Source: an uncultured Akkermansia sp. (GTDB lineage: Bacteria; Verrucomicrobiota; Verrucomicrobiia; Verrucomicrobiales; Akkermansiaceae). Taken from it: a DNA stretch of 64,000 nucleotides. Below, one piece after another: positions 42,289-50,656 of the stretch. Each line of letters starts with the position of its first letter. Position 1 is the stretch's first letter. The stretch spans positions 1 through 64,000 of the forward strand of contig CANQAD010000003.1 in assembly GCA_947588735.1 (NCBI GenBank), in the 5' to 3' direction. The notes beneath the pieces are model-generated. The model made no database searches and was not told the DNA's origin. It was given only the letters and a program-made list of their open reading frames with translations. A program made the translations under genes and the position numbers.

Positions 42289-43734
42289 TCAGAAACGGAA
42301 ATAAATAAACGGGTTGTACGTGGAAGCAGCTATTGAAGCGGCAGATAGAATAAAGAGAGCCATCAGCCAGATATTCAACGCCCCCACGCACAGCTGACTC
42401 TTCCCTTCATCCACGACCATCCGCTTGCATAATGGCGCGGAGCAGACGATACCCACGATGAGTGCGATAATCTCAATGCGATCCACGTAGTAGATGAGGT
42501 GGTACATGGTCTCTCCTCTTTCTGCTCCGAACATGGTCAAAAGGTAATGCCAGGCGTAAGTCATGGTGTCTGACCGGAATATGACGAACCCAAGGATAAT
42601 GACCAGCAGGGCGTAAAGATGTTGTATAAACTTGCCAAACAGGCTTTTACGTTCACGGCTCCACCCCGTGATAATTTCCAAGAAAATGAAGAAGCCGTTA
42701 TAGAGACCCCAGACAATAAAGGACCAAGCGGCTCCATGCCAGAATCCGGTCGAAAACCAAACGACAACCAAAGAAATGACCGTAATGAGTGTATTGGTCA
42801 ATTTCCTACCTACATGTTTGCAGAGAAAAGAGTAAGGTTTAGAAAGCGTAAGAGTACGCGAGAGCGGCAAGAACATATAGTCCCTGAACCAGCTTCCCAG
42901 CGATATGTGCCAACGTCGCCAATATTCGGAGATTGATTTCGAGATGTACGGATAGTTGAAGTTCTCCAGGAATTTGAACCCGAAGATGGAGCCGAGGCCG
43001 ATCGCCATATCCGAGTACCCGCTGAAGTCGTAGTAGATCTGCAACGTGTAGCAGATTGCTCCCAGCCAAGTGGTCACGCAGTCCAGTTGGTCAATCGGTT
43101 GCGTAAAAACTTTATCCGCCACAGCTCCCAGCGTATTGGCGAGGAGAACTTTCTTGGCGAGTCCCACGATGAAGCGTTTCACGCCATAGGTCACTTTCTC
43201 GAAGTCCACGGTGCGATGTTCAATTTGGTCGGCTACATCGTGGTATTTAACGATAGGACCTGCCACCAACTGCGGGAAAAGCGTGATGTAGAGCGCGAGC
43301 TTGTAGATGTTTTTCTGCGGCTCAACTTCCTCCCGGTAAACATCCACAACATAGCTGATGGCTTGGAAGGTGTAGAAGGAGATGCCGATAGGCATGATGA
43401 CCTTGATGAAGTCGATATGCCCGCCGAAAAGCTCGTTGACGTTCTCGACAAAGAAGTTGAAGTACTTGAAATAGAACAGAAAGCTCAAGTCTCCCAGGAT
43501 GGTGAGCAGAAGCAGAGTCTTCTTATACTTGTACTTCGAGATCAGAATGGCACCGACGTAGTTGATGATGATGGTGAGCAGCATGACCGCCACGTACCGA
43601 GGCTCGCCCCAGGCGTAGAAGAAAATGCTGGCCAAGAGCAGGACGTAATCCTTCAGCTCTTTCCTCACCAGAAGGTAGAGGGCACACACGATCGGCAGGA
43701 ACAAAAACAGAAATGTCGTGGATGAGAATAACAT
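42289..43734 (-). CDS. MBOAT-family O-acyltransferase (AlgI-like)
   Basis: 481 aa, about ten membrane segments. MLFSSTTFLFLFLPIVCALYLL is the classic AlgI/DltB-type start. The motif SDMAIGLGSIFGFKFLENFNYPY and SISEYWRRWHISLGSWFRDYMFLPL are family signatures, and the catalytic His lies in STGFWHGAAWSFIVWGLYNG. It transfers an acyl group across the inner membrane to a periplasmic partner such as the AlgJ/AlgX-like protein. It is first gene of the cluster; an inverted repeat like those near 4.4-4.7 kb lies about 190 bp upstream. Confidence 0.92.
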   Translation of the reverse strand: MLFSSTTFLFLFLPIVCALYLLVRKELKDYVLLLASIFFYAWGEPRYVAVMLLTIIINYVGAILISKYKYKKTLLLLTILGDLSFLFYFKYFNFFVENVNELFGGHIDFIKVIMPIGISFYTFQAISYVVDVYREEVEPQKNIYKLALYITLFPQLVAGPIVKYHDVADQIEHRTVDFEKVTYGVKRFIVGLAKKVLLANTLGAVADKVFTQPIDQLDCVTTWLGAICYTLQIYYDFSGYSDMAIGLGSIFGFKFLENFNYPYISKSISEYWRRWHISLGSWFRDYMFLPLSRTLTLSKPYSFLCKHVGRKLTNTLITVISLVVVWFSTGFWHGAAWSFIVWGLYNGFFIFLEIITGWSRERKSLFGKFIQHLYALLVIILGFVIFRSDTMTYAWHYLLTMFGAERGETMYHLIYYVDRIEIIALIVGIVCSAPLCKRMVVDEGKSQLCVGALNIWLMALFILSAASIAASTYNPFIYFRF

Positions 43735-44321
43735 GGATGAGCGGCTAGTGTACCTCTTTCTAAATACGATATACTTTTTATTAGATTGTTATTTATTATC
43801 AATCAATACTCAGTATAATATTTAAGTATCCTGTTTTGATAACCTTTCGCCCTACTTTCAATAGAGAAAAAAACTCGAAACTCGCATCACCCCGCAATTT
43901 CTGGATAATTTTGGTGGACATCTCCTTTAGAAAGAGATATTCAGGTAAAAATAGCCCTTGGATTACTAAAATAAAGTCATTACAAATAATTTGTTATAAA
44001 AAATAAAAGAAGGCGGACTTAGGGTTCAATTGTCTCTTTAGTATTTTGATATGGAGGGAGATAGTGTCACTATCCAAAAACAAGTCATTCCTCCTTCACA
44101 TTGGGCATGGCTTGCATGGGGCAAAGAAATGAACTCTCACGGTTACCTATTCTGTTTTGACCCGCCGCAAAGTTGAAAAGGAGCCCGCCAGTACTGAAAG
44201 AGCCCCCGCTTTCTTCATGTATCGATCGAATGGCAACCACTGACAACAGGGAATTCTGTCCTGTTCAGTAGAGGGTAGGAGGCCTCCGGGAAGTACAGGG
44301 GGGCGTGGTTATATTGCGAGT
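43735..44321. other. Non-coding, AT-rich region upstream of the MBOAT gene
   Basis: About 590 bp with no supportable gene. The part from 43745 to 44060 is AT-rich compared with the rest of the window. It contains the degenerate dyad at 43921 and direct runs of T. The right part (44060-44321) contains no recognisable structure; no clear tRNA fold was found. A promoter for the MBOAT operon is expected here but no hexamer pair was convincing. Confidence 0.4.
43921..43937. promoter_or_regulatory. 17-bp dyad TCTC-N9-GAGA, copy 4 (degenerate)
   Basis: TCTCCTTTAGAAAGAGA keeps both arms and most of the T/A core of the sites at 4427 and 4724. It lies about 187 bp upstream of the MBOAT start, suggesting a shared regulator for two surface-related loci. 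Confidence 0.35.
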
Positions 44322-44981
44322 TTATACGCCAAGGCGAGTGTCCCAAAGCTCAATGTGGAGGCGTGGGCTGAGACGAACATGGTGTTCGAGACAGATGCCA
44401 GCCACAATTGGAAGCAGGTGACGGTAAGAGGCACGATCTGCAGCACAAGGCATGAGCATAATTTTCTCAGGAGGAAGGCGAAGGTGGGCGATCGACGGCC
44501 AATCCTCTTCTCCAGTGATGACAAACTTAAACCAGGAGTTCGACAAAGCAGCGAACGCGGTGAGTACAGGCAGTTGCAAACTCTCCATAGCATTGCCGGC
44601 ATGTGGCAGCTTAGGTGACACATTCCATTGACTTACACGCGCAAGCAGATCTGGAGATGGGAAGAAGGTACCGTTGGTTTCCACTTCAATCGCATAATCT
44701 CGGGGGAGCATGAGAAGCAATTCCGTGAGTTCATTAGCCTGCATAAGCGGTTCACCACCAGTGACGATCATGTGTTTGGAAGGAAATTCCAGCAGACGTG
44801 TCACCACTTCTCGCGGCGATAACTCAATGGAGTCACCCCAGGAATGTTTAGAGTCGCACCACGAACAATGCAGGTTACAACCGGCCAGCCGCAGGAAAAC
44901 GGCAGGAACTCCTGCGCTGGTTCCCTCCCCCTGCAGGGAGAAAAAGACCTCCGGCGCGTTATTCAGGCGTGCAATGCGCAT
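44322..44981 (-). CDS. queE: 7-carboxy-7-deazaguanine synthase
   Basis: 219 aa radical-SAM enzyme that makes CDG, a precursor of preQ1 and queuosine. The cluster motif CNLHCSWC (Cys35, Cys39, Cys42) follows FSLQGEGTSAGVPAVFLRLAG, the QueE signature; SKHSWGD and VTGGEPLMQ are present. The other queuosine step here is tgt; queC, queD and queF are not in the window. It is divergent from the phosphatase gene and has the AT-rich region at its 3' end. Confidence 0.93.
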   Translation of the reverse strand: MRIARLNNAPEVFFSLQGEGTSAGVPAVFLRLAGCNLHCSWCDSKHSWGDSIELSPREVVTRLLEFPSKHMIVTGGEPLMQANELTELLLMLPRDYAIEVETNGTFFPSPDLLARVSQWNVSPKLPHAGNAMESLQLPVLTAFAALSNSWFKFVITGEEDWPSIAHLRLPPEKIMLMPCAADRASYRHLLPIVAGICLEHHVRLSPRLHIELWDTRLGV

Positions 44982-45052
44982 GGCGATGTGCTATGATGTG
45001 CGGCGCGTCAATACATACCAGAAATATCGGGTCCGGTCAACGCAAATTGCTT

Positions 45053-45565
45053 ATGTCCACACTACCCCAGTTTTGCATCCTCTTTGTATGTCTCGGCAAT
45101 ATTTGCCGTAGTCCGGCAGCAGAAATAATATGTCGTGCTGTATTGCGAAAGACCGAGATGGCAGGGCGGGTCAGGGTGGATTCCTGCGGCACGGCCTCTT
45201 ACCATGTGGGCAGCAGACCGGATGCGCGCATGCTCGCTGCGCTGGAGCGCGCCGGGTTCCAGTATGATGGACACCATGCACGTCAGTTGCGCAAGGAAGA
45301 TGGGACGAGATTTGATCTCATCATTCCACAAGATTCAGAGAACATGCGCGATGTACAGCGGTTGCTGAGTGGGCCTACAGCGCGAGTGATCCCCATGCGA
45401 GCATGGTTTCCGGCAGGCTGTACATTGCGGGAAGTGCCGGACCCCTACTACGGCGGGGCTGCAGACTTCGACGGCGTGGTCCAGCTGCTGGCAAGCAGCA
45501 TGCCTCAGCTTATCAGGGAGCTGCGGACAGAACTTTCAGCGCGTGATCGTAATACGGCCGTATGA
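45053..45565 (+). CDS. Low-molecular-weight protein tyrosine phosphatase
   Basis: 170 aa from ATG 45053 (MSTLPQFCILFVCLGNICRSPAAEII). The P-loop CX5R is Cys13-Arg19 (CLGNICRS) and the catalytic acid is in VPDPYYGG. Such enzymes dephosphorylate bacterial tyrosine kinases that control polysaccharide export, or arginine-phosphate. No Wzc-like kinase is in the window, but the acyl-transfer cluster is upstream. Its 3' end overlaps the convergent 429-aa gene by 30 bases. A longer upstream frame would overlap the queE promoter. Confidence 0.85.
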   Translation: MSTLPQFCILFVCLGNICRSPAAEIICRAVLRKTEMAGRVRVDSCGTASYHVGSRPDARMLAALERAGFQYDGHHARQLRKEDGTRFDLIIPQDSENMRDVQRLLSGPTARVIPMRAWFPAGCTLREVPDPYYGGAADFDGVVQLLASSMPQLIRELRTELSARDRNTAV

Positions 45566-46825
45566 ATCGCTGCGGCCATTTTGGTCGCAACTTTTACTCT
45601 GGTCGAACAGGATGAAGAGGTGCGGGTCTTTTGGTGGATTTTCCACTGTAAGAGTGTACACGTTGTCCTTGGCAGTCTTGCCGGCAGAGCCGTCGTGTTC
45701 GTCCTGTGCAACGAGTTGTGAGCCATCATAGAGCTTGACGGAGCGGATATTGGCTGAATGCCGCCCTCTGGTGTAAGTGAAAGTCACTTTGTAGGTGCCG
45801 GGTGTAGTGATGGGCAGCGGCCCAGACAACTCAATCGGTTCACTTGGTCCACTCACGGCGTCCGGTGTCCATCCCTCTATGAGGTTGAGTCCAATTCCCC
45901 AATCACGCTCCACTACTTTGGCAGATTGGCCCAGGTAGTTGTCCGGATTGAGGGACGCCATAGCCCGCGCGTACTCACGGATTTTAGAAGCAGCTCTGGC
46001 GCCCATGTGGCGGCGCATGATACCAATGCTGATGGCATAAAGAGCCTGTTTCTGTTCGGTGTTGTACACAGAATCCTTCAGATAAGCCTCAGCTTGAGTG
46101 AGAGCGGCTTGCCAACCTTTTCCGGCGTCCTTGCTTGTCTCAATGCCGAAAATCTCCATTGACAAATCAAATGGGTTGATAAGTTTGCGGGCATAGCCGG
46201 TCTCATTATTGGGGTCAAGCTTTTTGATTTGGGCAATGATGTTGCCCATGCGTTCCGGAGGGTTGATGCCGGGCTGGCTGGCGGCCTCGCCGAGCAGTCG
46301 CGCTTTTTCAACTCCCTTTGCGTTCGCAGCTTGGGTAAGTAGCTCCTCCTGCTTGTGCATAGAGGCCAAATGATCCGAGATAGTCTTGGCGACATCTTGC
46401 AGTTTTCCGCTACGAATGGCGGGACCGCAGAGGGTGGCATAATGGCGTCCGCCTTTGGTGAGCATGAGAATGGCGGGGTAATCCGGGGCATCAGGCACCG
46501 TCAGCTTCCCATACTTAGCCTTATTGGCCTCCTTGAGCTCATCCGTCAAGATGTTTGGCACGGGCACCGGCATGAACACGGCATTGCCTGCCGCTTGTTT
46601 GACAGCTTGTGAGTTCATGAGTTTACGGCATATTTTGGAGCTGCTGTTATCCCAACCTTGCGCATAGGCGAAAAGGATATAGCCGTCATCCTGCAAAACA
46701 GATTGAGCCGCATCATAGGAATCTACAAGGACAGGCTCAGCCATTGTCGGGGCTTGCATGACCAGCCCGGCAATCAAAAGGGAAAGAGTGTATTTTTTCA
46801 TGGTTGATCTCGTGGTTGAATTCAT
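45536..46825 (-). CDS. Secreted thioredoxin-like protein without CxxC, cassette copy 2
   Basis: 429 aa, or 421 from the Met at 46801 (MKKYTLSLLIAGLV), which better starts the signal peptide. After cleavage near MAEP, a thioredoxin-like fold is suggested: YILFAYAQGWDNSSSKICRKLMNS, VFMPVPVP, and DYPAILMLTKGGRHYATLCG in the usual strand order. The CxxC position reads DNSSSKIC, so it should be redox-inactive. A helical middle is followed by a beta-sandwich (PLPITTPGTYKVTFTYTRGRHSANIRSVKLYDG) ending FDQSKSCDQNGRSDSYGRITITR. It is a paralogue of the gene at 49386 and lies 14 bp after its large partner. Confidence 0.75.
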   Translation of the reverse strand: MNSTTRSTMKKYTLSLLIAGLVMQAPTMAEPVLVDSYDAAQSVLQDDGYILFAYAQGWDNSSSKICRKLMNSQAVKQAAGNAVFMPVPVPNILTDELKEANKAKYGKLTVPDAPDYPAILMLTKGGRHYATLCGPAIRSGKLQDVAKTISDHLASMHKQEELLTQAANAKGVEKARLLGEAASQPGINPPERMGNIIAQIKKLDPNNETGYARKLINPFDLSMEIFGIETSKDAGKGWQAALTQAEAYLKDSVYNTEQKQALYAISIGIMRRHMGARAASKIREYARAMASLNPDNYLGQSAKVVERDWGIGLNLIEGWTPDAVSGPSEPIELSGPLPITTPGTYKVTFTYTRGRHSANIRSVKLYDGSQLVAQDEHDGSAGKTAKDNVYTLTVENPPKDPHLFILFDQSKSCDQNGRSDSYGRITITR

Positions 46826-46839
46826 AACGAAAGTAGAAC

Positions 46840-49359
46840 TTAAGCAGCAGGTTTCCCATAAATAAAGATGCCGCGCAGGTGGAAAAACTCAGGTCCGCCT
46901 GGACGAAGGATGCGCACAAACTTTGCCAGCGGGCGCGCGTTGCTCAAATCGACCTGCAGCACCTTCTGCTTGCAGGGGCCGAGTTGGGCCACATCGTGCC
47001 AGTCGCTGTCCTTACCTGTCTCTGATACCTGCACTTTCATATTATTGAGGCGTTGCAGATTGCCGTCCGTTGTCACCAGCACCACGCCGGTGATATTCGC
47101 CTGCTTGGGGAGAGTGACTACGACCCAAGCATCCTTATCCTTGCCGGTGTGGAAACTGCCGCCTACTTCCGGTTCCAATATGCCCCAGTGTCCGCAAGGT
47201 TTGTCCCAGTTGGATGTAGAGGAGGCTCGAATCATGCCGCCGCGTGATACCAATTGGTCTTGGTGGACAGGGATTGGGGGCAACTTGGTCGATGGGTTCT
47301 TGTATTTATCAGGCAGGGAGGAGGCCAGGGAATTGTAGCTATTGAGGTCGCCAGCGGCTTCGGCAGCCAAAATCACCGGGCCAAACAATTTTTCACGGTC
47401 TTCATCGGATCCGGCAGATGCGCTACCCCCCAGCGCACTGGTCATGGCGCCAAGGAAAGCTGCCTTCCTGTCCTGGGACATCGTTTTGCTGAGTTCTGAG
47501 CCCCAAGAGAGCATCACTGTGGCATAATCTGTTTTCCCGGCCACATGTCCCAACACAGTGCGCAGAACATCCAGCACAGCATCATCTTTCTTCGGGTCGA
47601 TGCCCAGCAAATTCAGCTGCTGGTTGAGCATATCCTCTACACGCCAGCGTCCCTTGAATCCCTTGTCCCATTCGGGATCAGGACCCATCTCCTGCACATT
47701 TTTCCAGAAATCAAGGGTGACTCGACGCAGTTCCTCCTTGTTTACCCCTTGCATTTCTTTGAGTTTGGGGTACACAAGCTGGCAGAGCATGGTAGCTGCC
47801 ATTTCCGGGAACGCTTTAGCGAGGTTTGCATTCAGGTTATCACAAAGCTCAAGCCAGGGAGCGGGATCGTTCGCGGCTGTCGTTGTCAGAAAATTGGCGT
47901 AGTCACGCCATGCGTAATAATTGAGTGGTTGAGACTTGATAGCATCCAGGTAAAGTCCCCGTGCCTTTTCTGCATCGCCAGTCGCGTACAGATTGGCAAG
48001 ACTCAGTTGCGCACGTGAAAGATTTGTTTGCTTCTCTTCTTCCGGCGAGAACAGCTTGTCCGCCATGTGCAGAGAGCTGAAAACATGAACTCCTGAGAAC
48101 ACCTGCCAATGCAGTCCGCGCTGCCAGCTCAACGAATATGCAGGCGTCCATTTGCCGTCCACCAACACGACATAGGAACAGTGAGCGGGCTCGCCGGCGG
48201 TCATGGCGGGGATACCGTTAGCTGTGGCGGTGGTGGCTCCGTAGTGCGACAGACCACCGCACACGCCACCGACCTCACGCGTGAACTGGTTGAATGTGCC
48301 GCCATAGCACTCATCAAATGCTGTGTGATAGAAAGCCCCATGCACAGAATCGCCGTAAATGTTGTAGGTGCGGTAGGGGGCCTGCCAGCACGAGCCCGTG
48401 TAGCGATAAGCCGGCAGATGAACATTCTGCTGGCTATATTTCATACTGCTGACGGAGCCTGACTGATCATTGCCGCCGAAAACGCCATCGAGCACGCCGC
48501 GACCTTTCAGTCCGCACACCACACGCATCTGCCACATAGGAAGCTTACTAAAACTGTTATTAAGCTTGCCCTTTTTCCACGCCTTTGTCAGCAATTCAGC
48601 ACGATTCACAGCATCATCTTGTGAGAGCCCCTGACGCGCAAACTCGAGAGCTGTGGCAGTGGCGATATTGCGTTCCATAGTATTGTAGGGCATATTGGGG
48701 TTCCTGTCCGCGATTTTTTGGAGGATGGACAAAGTCTCGCCGGTGTGGGAATCCTCGCCGCTGGAGCTCAGTTGAGCAGCCCAGTCGAGGTTACTTCCCA
48801 CCAGCTCTGCCATGTTGGATGATTGAGGGATGGAATGGTGAGACTCCAATTCGTTTTCGATCGTTTTGATACGCTGCATCCGCATATCATCAAGGTGAGC
48901 AAACTTGGCGGGAAGTTGGGAGCCTTGGGGATTGTTCTTCAGGAGTTCAGCATGTTCCTTTTTGAGCTGTTCATGATCGGCGCGGCGTTTTGCATCAATT
49001 TTGGCGCGCGTTTGCTCGCCCCGTTTCTCGGCTGTGAGCATATTGGCATCTGCCAGCAGCAGCCGGTTTTGAGGATTAGCAATAAACTGCGCTATGGCCT
49101 CTGGAGCCGTGGATTGAAGTCGCTCGTCAATAAGCTTGATAAGCTCGGCGGCAGCAAGATCCGGATTGCTCCAATCCTGTGCAGAAAGTACGCGCTGGAC
49201 GTAGCTACCGGGCATAACACGCGGGATATGCAACGTATTGCAGATCTTGGCGGGCAAATATTTGCGCGCCAGTTCCGGTTTGTAGTAACAGACTACTGCG
49301 CCCGCTGCCAAGATGACGATAAGGCCGAAGGCTGTTTTTTTTGTATATGAGTGTGACAT
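46840..49359 (-). CDS. Membrane-anchored transglutaminase-like protein with discoidin-like C-terminus, cassette copy 2
   Basis: 839 aa. An N-terminal anchor (about residues 9-27) puts the rest in the periplasm. A charged helical region (about 60-250) leads to a transglutaminase-like core: GGVCGGLSHYGATTATANGIPA with Cys367, then GEPAHCSYVVLVDGKWTPAYSLSW with His393. This matches the GVC...GIPA...H-W-V...W-P pattern of the superfamily, but the usual Asp after WxP is Tyr/Ser. TPR-like helices (NYYAWRDYANFL) follow, and the last ~130 residues resemble an F5/8 type C domain (DAWVVVTLPKQANITGVVLVT, VRILRPGGPEFFHLRGIFIYG). It is a paralogue of the gene at 50657. Confidence 0.72.
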   Translation of the reverse strand: MSHSYTKKTAFGLIVILAAGAVVCYYKPELARKYLPAKICNTLHIPRVMPGSYVQRVLSAQDWSNPDLAAAELIKLIDERLQSTAPEAIAQFIANPQNRLLLADANMLTAEKRGEQTRAKIDAKRRADHEQLKKEHAELLKNNPQGSQLPAKFAHLDDMRMQRIKTIENELESHHSIPQSSNMAELVGSNLDWAAQLSSSGEDSHTGETLSILQKIADRNPNMPYNTMERNIATATALEFARQGLSQDDAVNRAELLTKAWKKGKLNNSFSKLPMWQMRVVCGLKGRGVLDGVFGGNDQSGSVSSMKYSQQNVHLPAYRYTGSCWQAPYRTYNIYGDSVHGAFYHTAFDECYGGTFNQFTREVGGVCGGLSHYGATTATANGIPAMTAGEPAHCSYVVLVDGKWTPAYSLSWQRGLHWQVFSGVHVFSSLHMADKLFSPEEEKQTNLSRAQLSLANLYATGDAEKARGLYLDAIKSQPLNYYAWRDYANFLTTTAANDPAPWLELCDNLNANLAKAFPEMAATMLCQLVYPKLKEMQGVNKEELRRVTLDFWKNVQEMGPDPEWDKGFKGRWRVEDMLNQQLNLLGIDPKKDDAVLDVLRTVLGHVAGKTDYATVMLSWGSELSKTMSQDRKAAFLGAMTSALGGSASAGSDEDREKLFGPVILAAEAAGDLNSYNSLASSLPDKYKNPSTKLPPIPVHQDQLVSRGGMIRASSTSNWDKPCGHWGILEPEVGGSFHTGKDKDAWVVVTLPKQANITGVVLVTTDGNLQRLNNMKVQVSETGKDSDWHDVAQLGPCKQKVLQVDLSNARPLAKFVRILRPGGPEFFHLRGIFIYGKPAA

Positions 49360-49385
49360 AGAAAAATAGGGTGAAGATAGTTGAA

Positions 49386-50639
49386 TTAGTGGGTAATGGA
49401 GATCATTCCGTATGAGTCGCAGTATCCGGAGGAATCGCGATCGTGGCTTTGATCGAACTCGATGAATAGCCGTGGTTGCTTCACTGGAACCGTCATCGTA
49501 AGTGTGTAGATATGATCAATGTGCTCCAGACCGCTGCGTCCCACATGACGATCCTCTGCCACCTTTTTGTCGCCATCATAAAGCGTTACCGCCTTGATGC
49601 ATGCGGCATGCCGTCCCCGTGTGAAGATAAAGGCAATTTTATATGTGCCAGGAGTCGAGATAGGCAAGGGGCCCTCCAGTTCAATGGGATCGTTACAATC
49701 TTGCAACACTTCGGGGGACCAGCCCTCCGCCAACGAAAATGAAGGGACCCAATCACGCATCACAAAATCGGCAGTTTTGGCGAGTACAGTGTTGGGATTA
49801 ATCGCTTTCATTGCCTGAGCATGCATGCAGATCTCCTTCGCGCCCTTAATGCCGCCGTGACGATGCAGAAGTCCAATAGCGATGGCATGGAAAGCTTGGC
49901 GCTGCTCATCGTTGTATACAGGGTCATGAAGCCACGCATCCACTTGGTTCAAGGCAACTTTCCAATCCTTGTTCCGCTCCAAATCGAGAGCCTCGCCCAC
50001 AAAACTCATTGGCGGGCGCAATTTTTTTTGATATCCAGTGGTATCTTGAGGATCGAGTTTCTTAAAAGTGTTCACAAGCCTGTCGGGCCAGTCCGGCGGC
50101 TGCACATCCTTGATCAGCGCCGCTTCGCCAAGCAGTTTCACCTTGTCAATGCCTTGCGCCCTCTCTGCTTGCTCTAGTAGAGGCGTCTGCCTGATGACAC
50201 CTTTCACTCGCACTTGAAGCATCTCTGCGATTTGTGTCGGATCAGGAGAACGCATAAAGTCTCCCCATATGACAGCGCTGTGCCGACCGTGCTTGTTAAA
50301 AATGAGAATGGCCGGGTAACTCCGGGGGGCAGTGTCATCATCGAACCTCAACGCGCCGTAACGTTCATCACGCGCCTTTTTCAACTCATCGGTCAATACA
50401 TTCGGTACCGGAAATGGCATGAAGACGGCATCTCCTGCAGCGGCTTTCACCTGCTCGTCTTTCATCAGTTTTTCCATCAGTTTTTTGCTGTAGTCATCCC
50501 ACCCATCGGCATAAGCAAACAGCACATACACGTTATCCTTCACCTTATCTTTGGCCTCGGCATAATTCTGCGCGTATTGGACGCCATGCGCCGACAGGAT
50601 GCACGCTGCAAAAAGGAGACTTGCAAAAATCGTTTTCAT
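49386..50639 (-). CDS. Secreted thioredoxin-like protein without CxxC, cassette copy 1
   Basis: 417 aa, MKTIFASLLFAACILSAHG signal peptide. It aligns with the 429-aa protein throughout: YVLFAYADGWDDYSKKLMEKLMKD, VFMPFPVPNVLTDELK, SYPAILIFNKHGRHSAVIWG. The CxxC site is DDYSKKLM, with no Cys at all. The C-terminal beta-sandwich PLPISTPGTYKIAFIFTRGRHAACIKAVTLYDG ends FDQSHDRDSSGYCDSYGMISITH, close to copy 2. It follows the 849-aa gene by 17 bp and precedes the 839-aa gene by 26 bp. Function is unknown; binding to the transglutaminase-like partner is inferred from the co-duplication. Confidence 0.75.
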   Translation of the reverse strand: MKTIFASLLFAACILSAHGVQYAQNYAEAKDKVKDNVYVLFAYADGWDDYSKKLMEKLMKDEQVKAAAGDAVFMPFPVPNVLTDELKKARDERYGALRFDDDTAPRSYPAILIFNKHGRHSAVIWGDFMRSPDPTQIAEMLQVRVKGVIRQTPLLEQAERAQGIDKVKLLGEAALIKDVQPPDWPDRLVNTFKKLDPQDTTGYQKKLRPPMSFVGEALDLERNKDWKVALNQVDAWLHDPVYNDEQRQAFHAIAIGLLHRHGGIKGAKEICMHAQAMKAINPNTVLAKTADFVMRDWVPSFSLAEGWSPEVLQDCNDPIELEGPLPISTPGTYKIAFIFTRGRHAACIKAVTLYDGDKKVAEDRHVGRSGLEHIDHIYTLTMTVPVKQPRLFIEFDQSHDRDSSGYCDSYGMISITH

Positions 50640-50656
50640 GGGACAGCAGATTGGAA

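Noticed and set aside
43735-44321. A tRNA or small RNA gene in the AT-rich gap
   Set aside because: No T-loop or acceptor stem pairing was found on either strand; sequence composition alone is not evidence.
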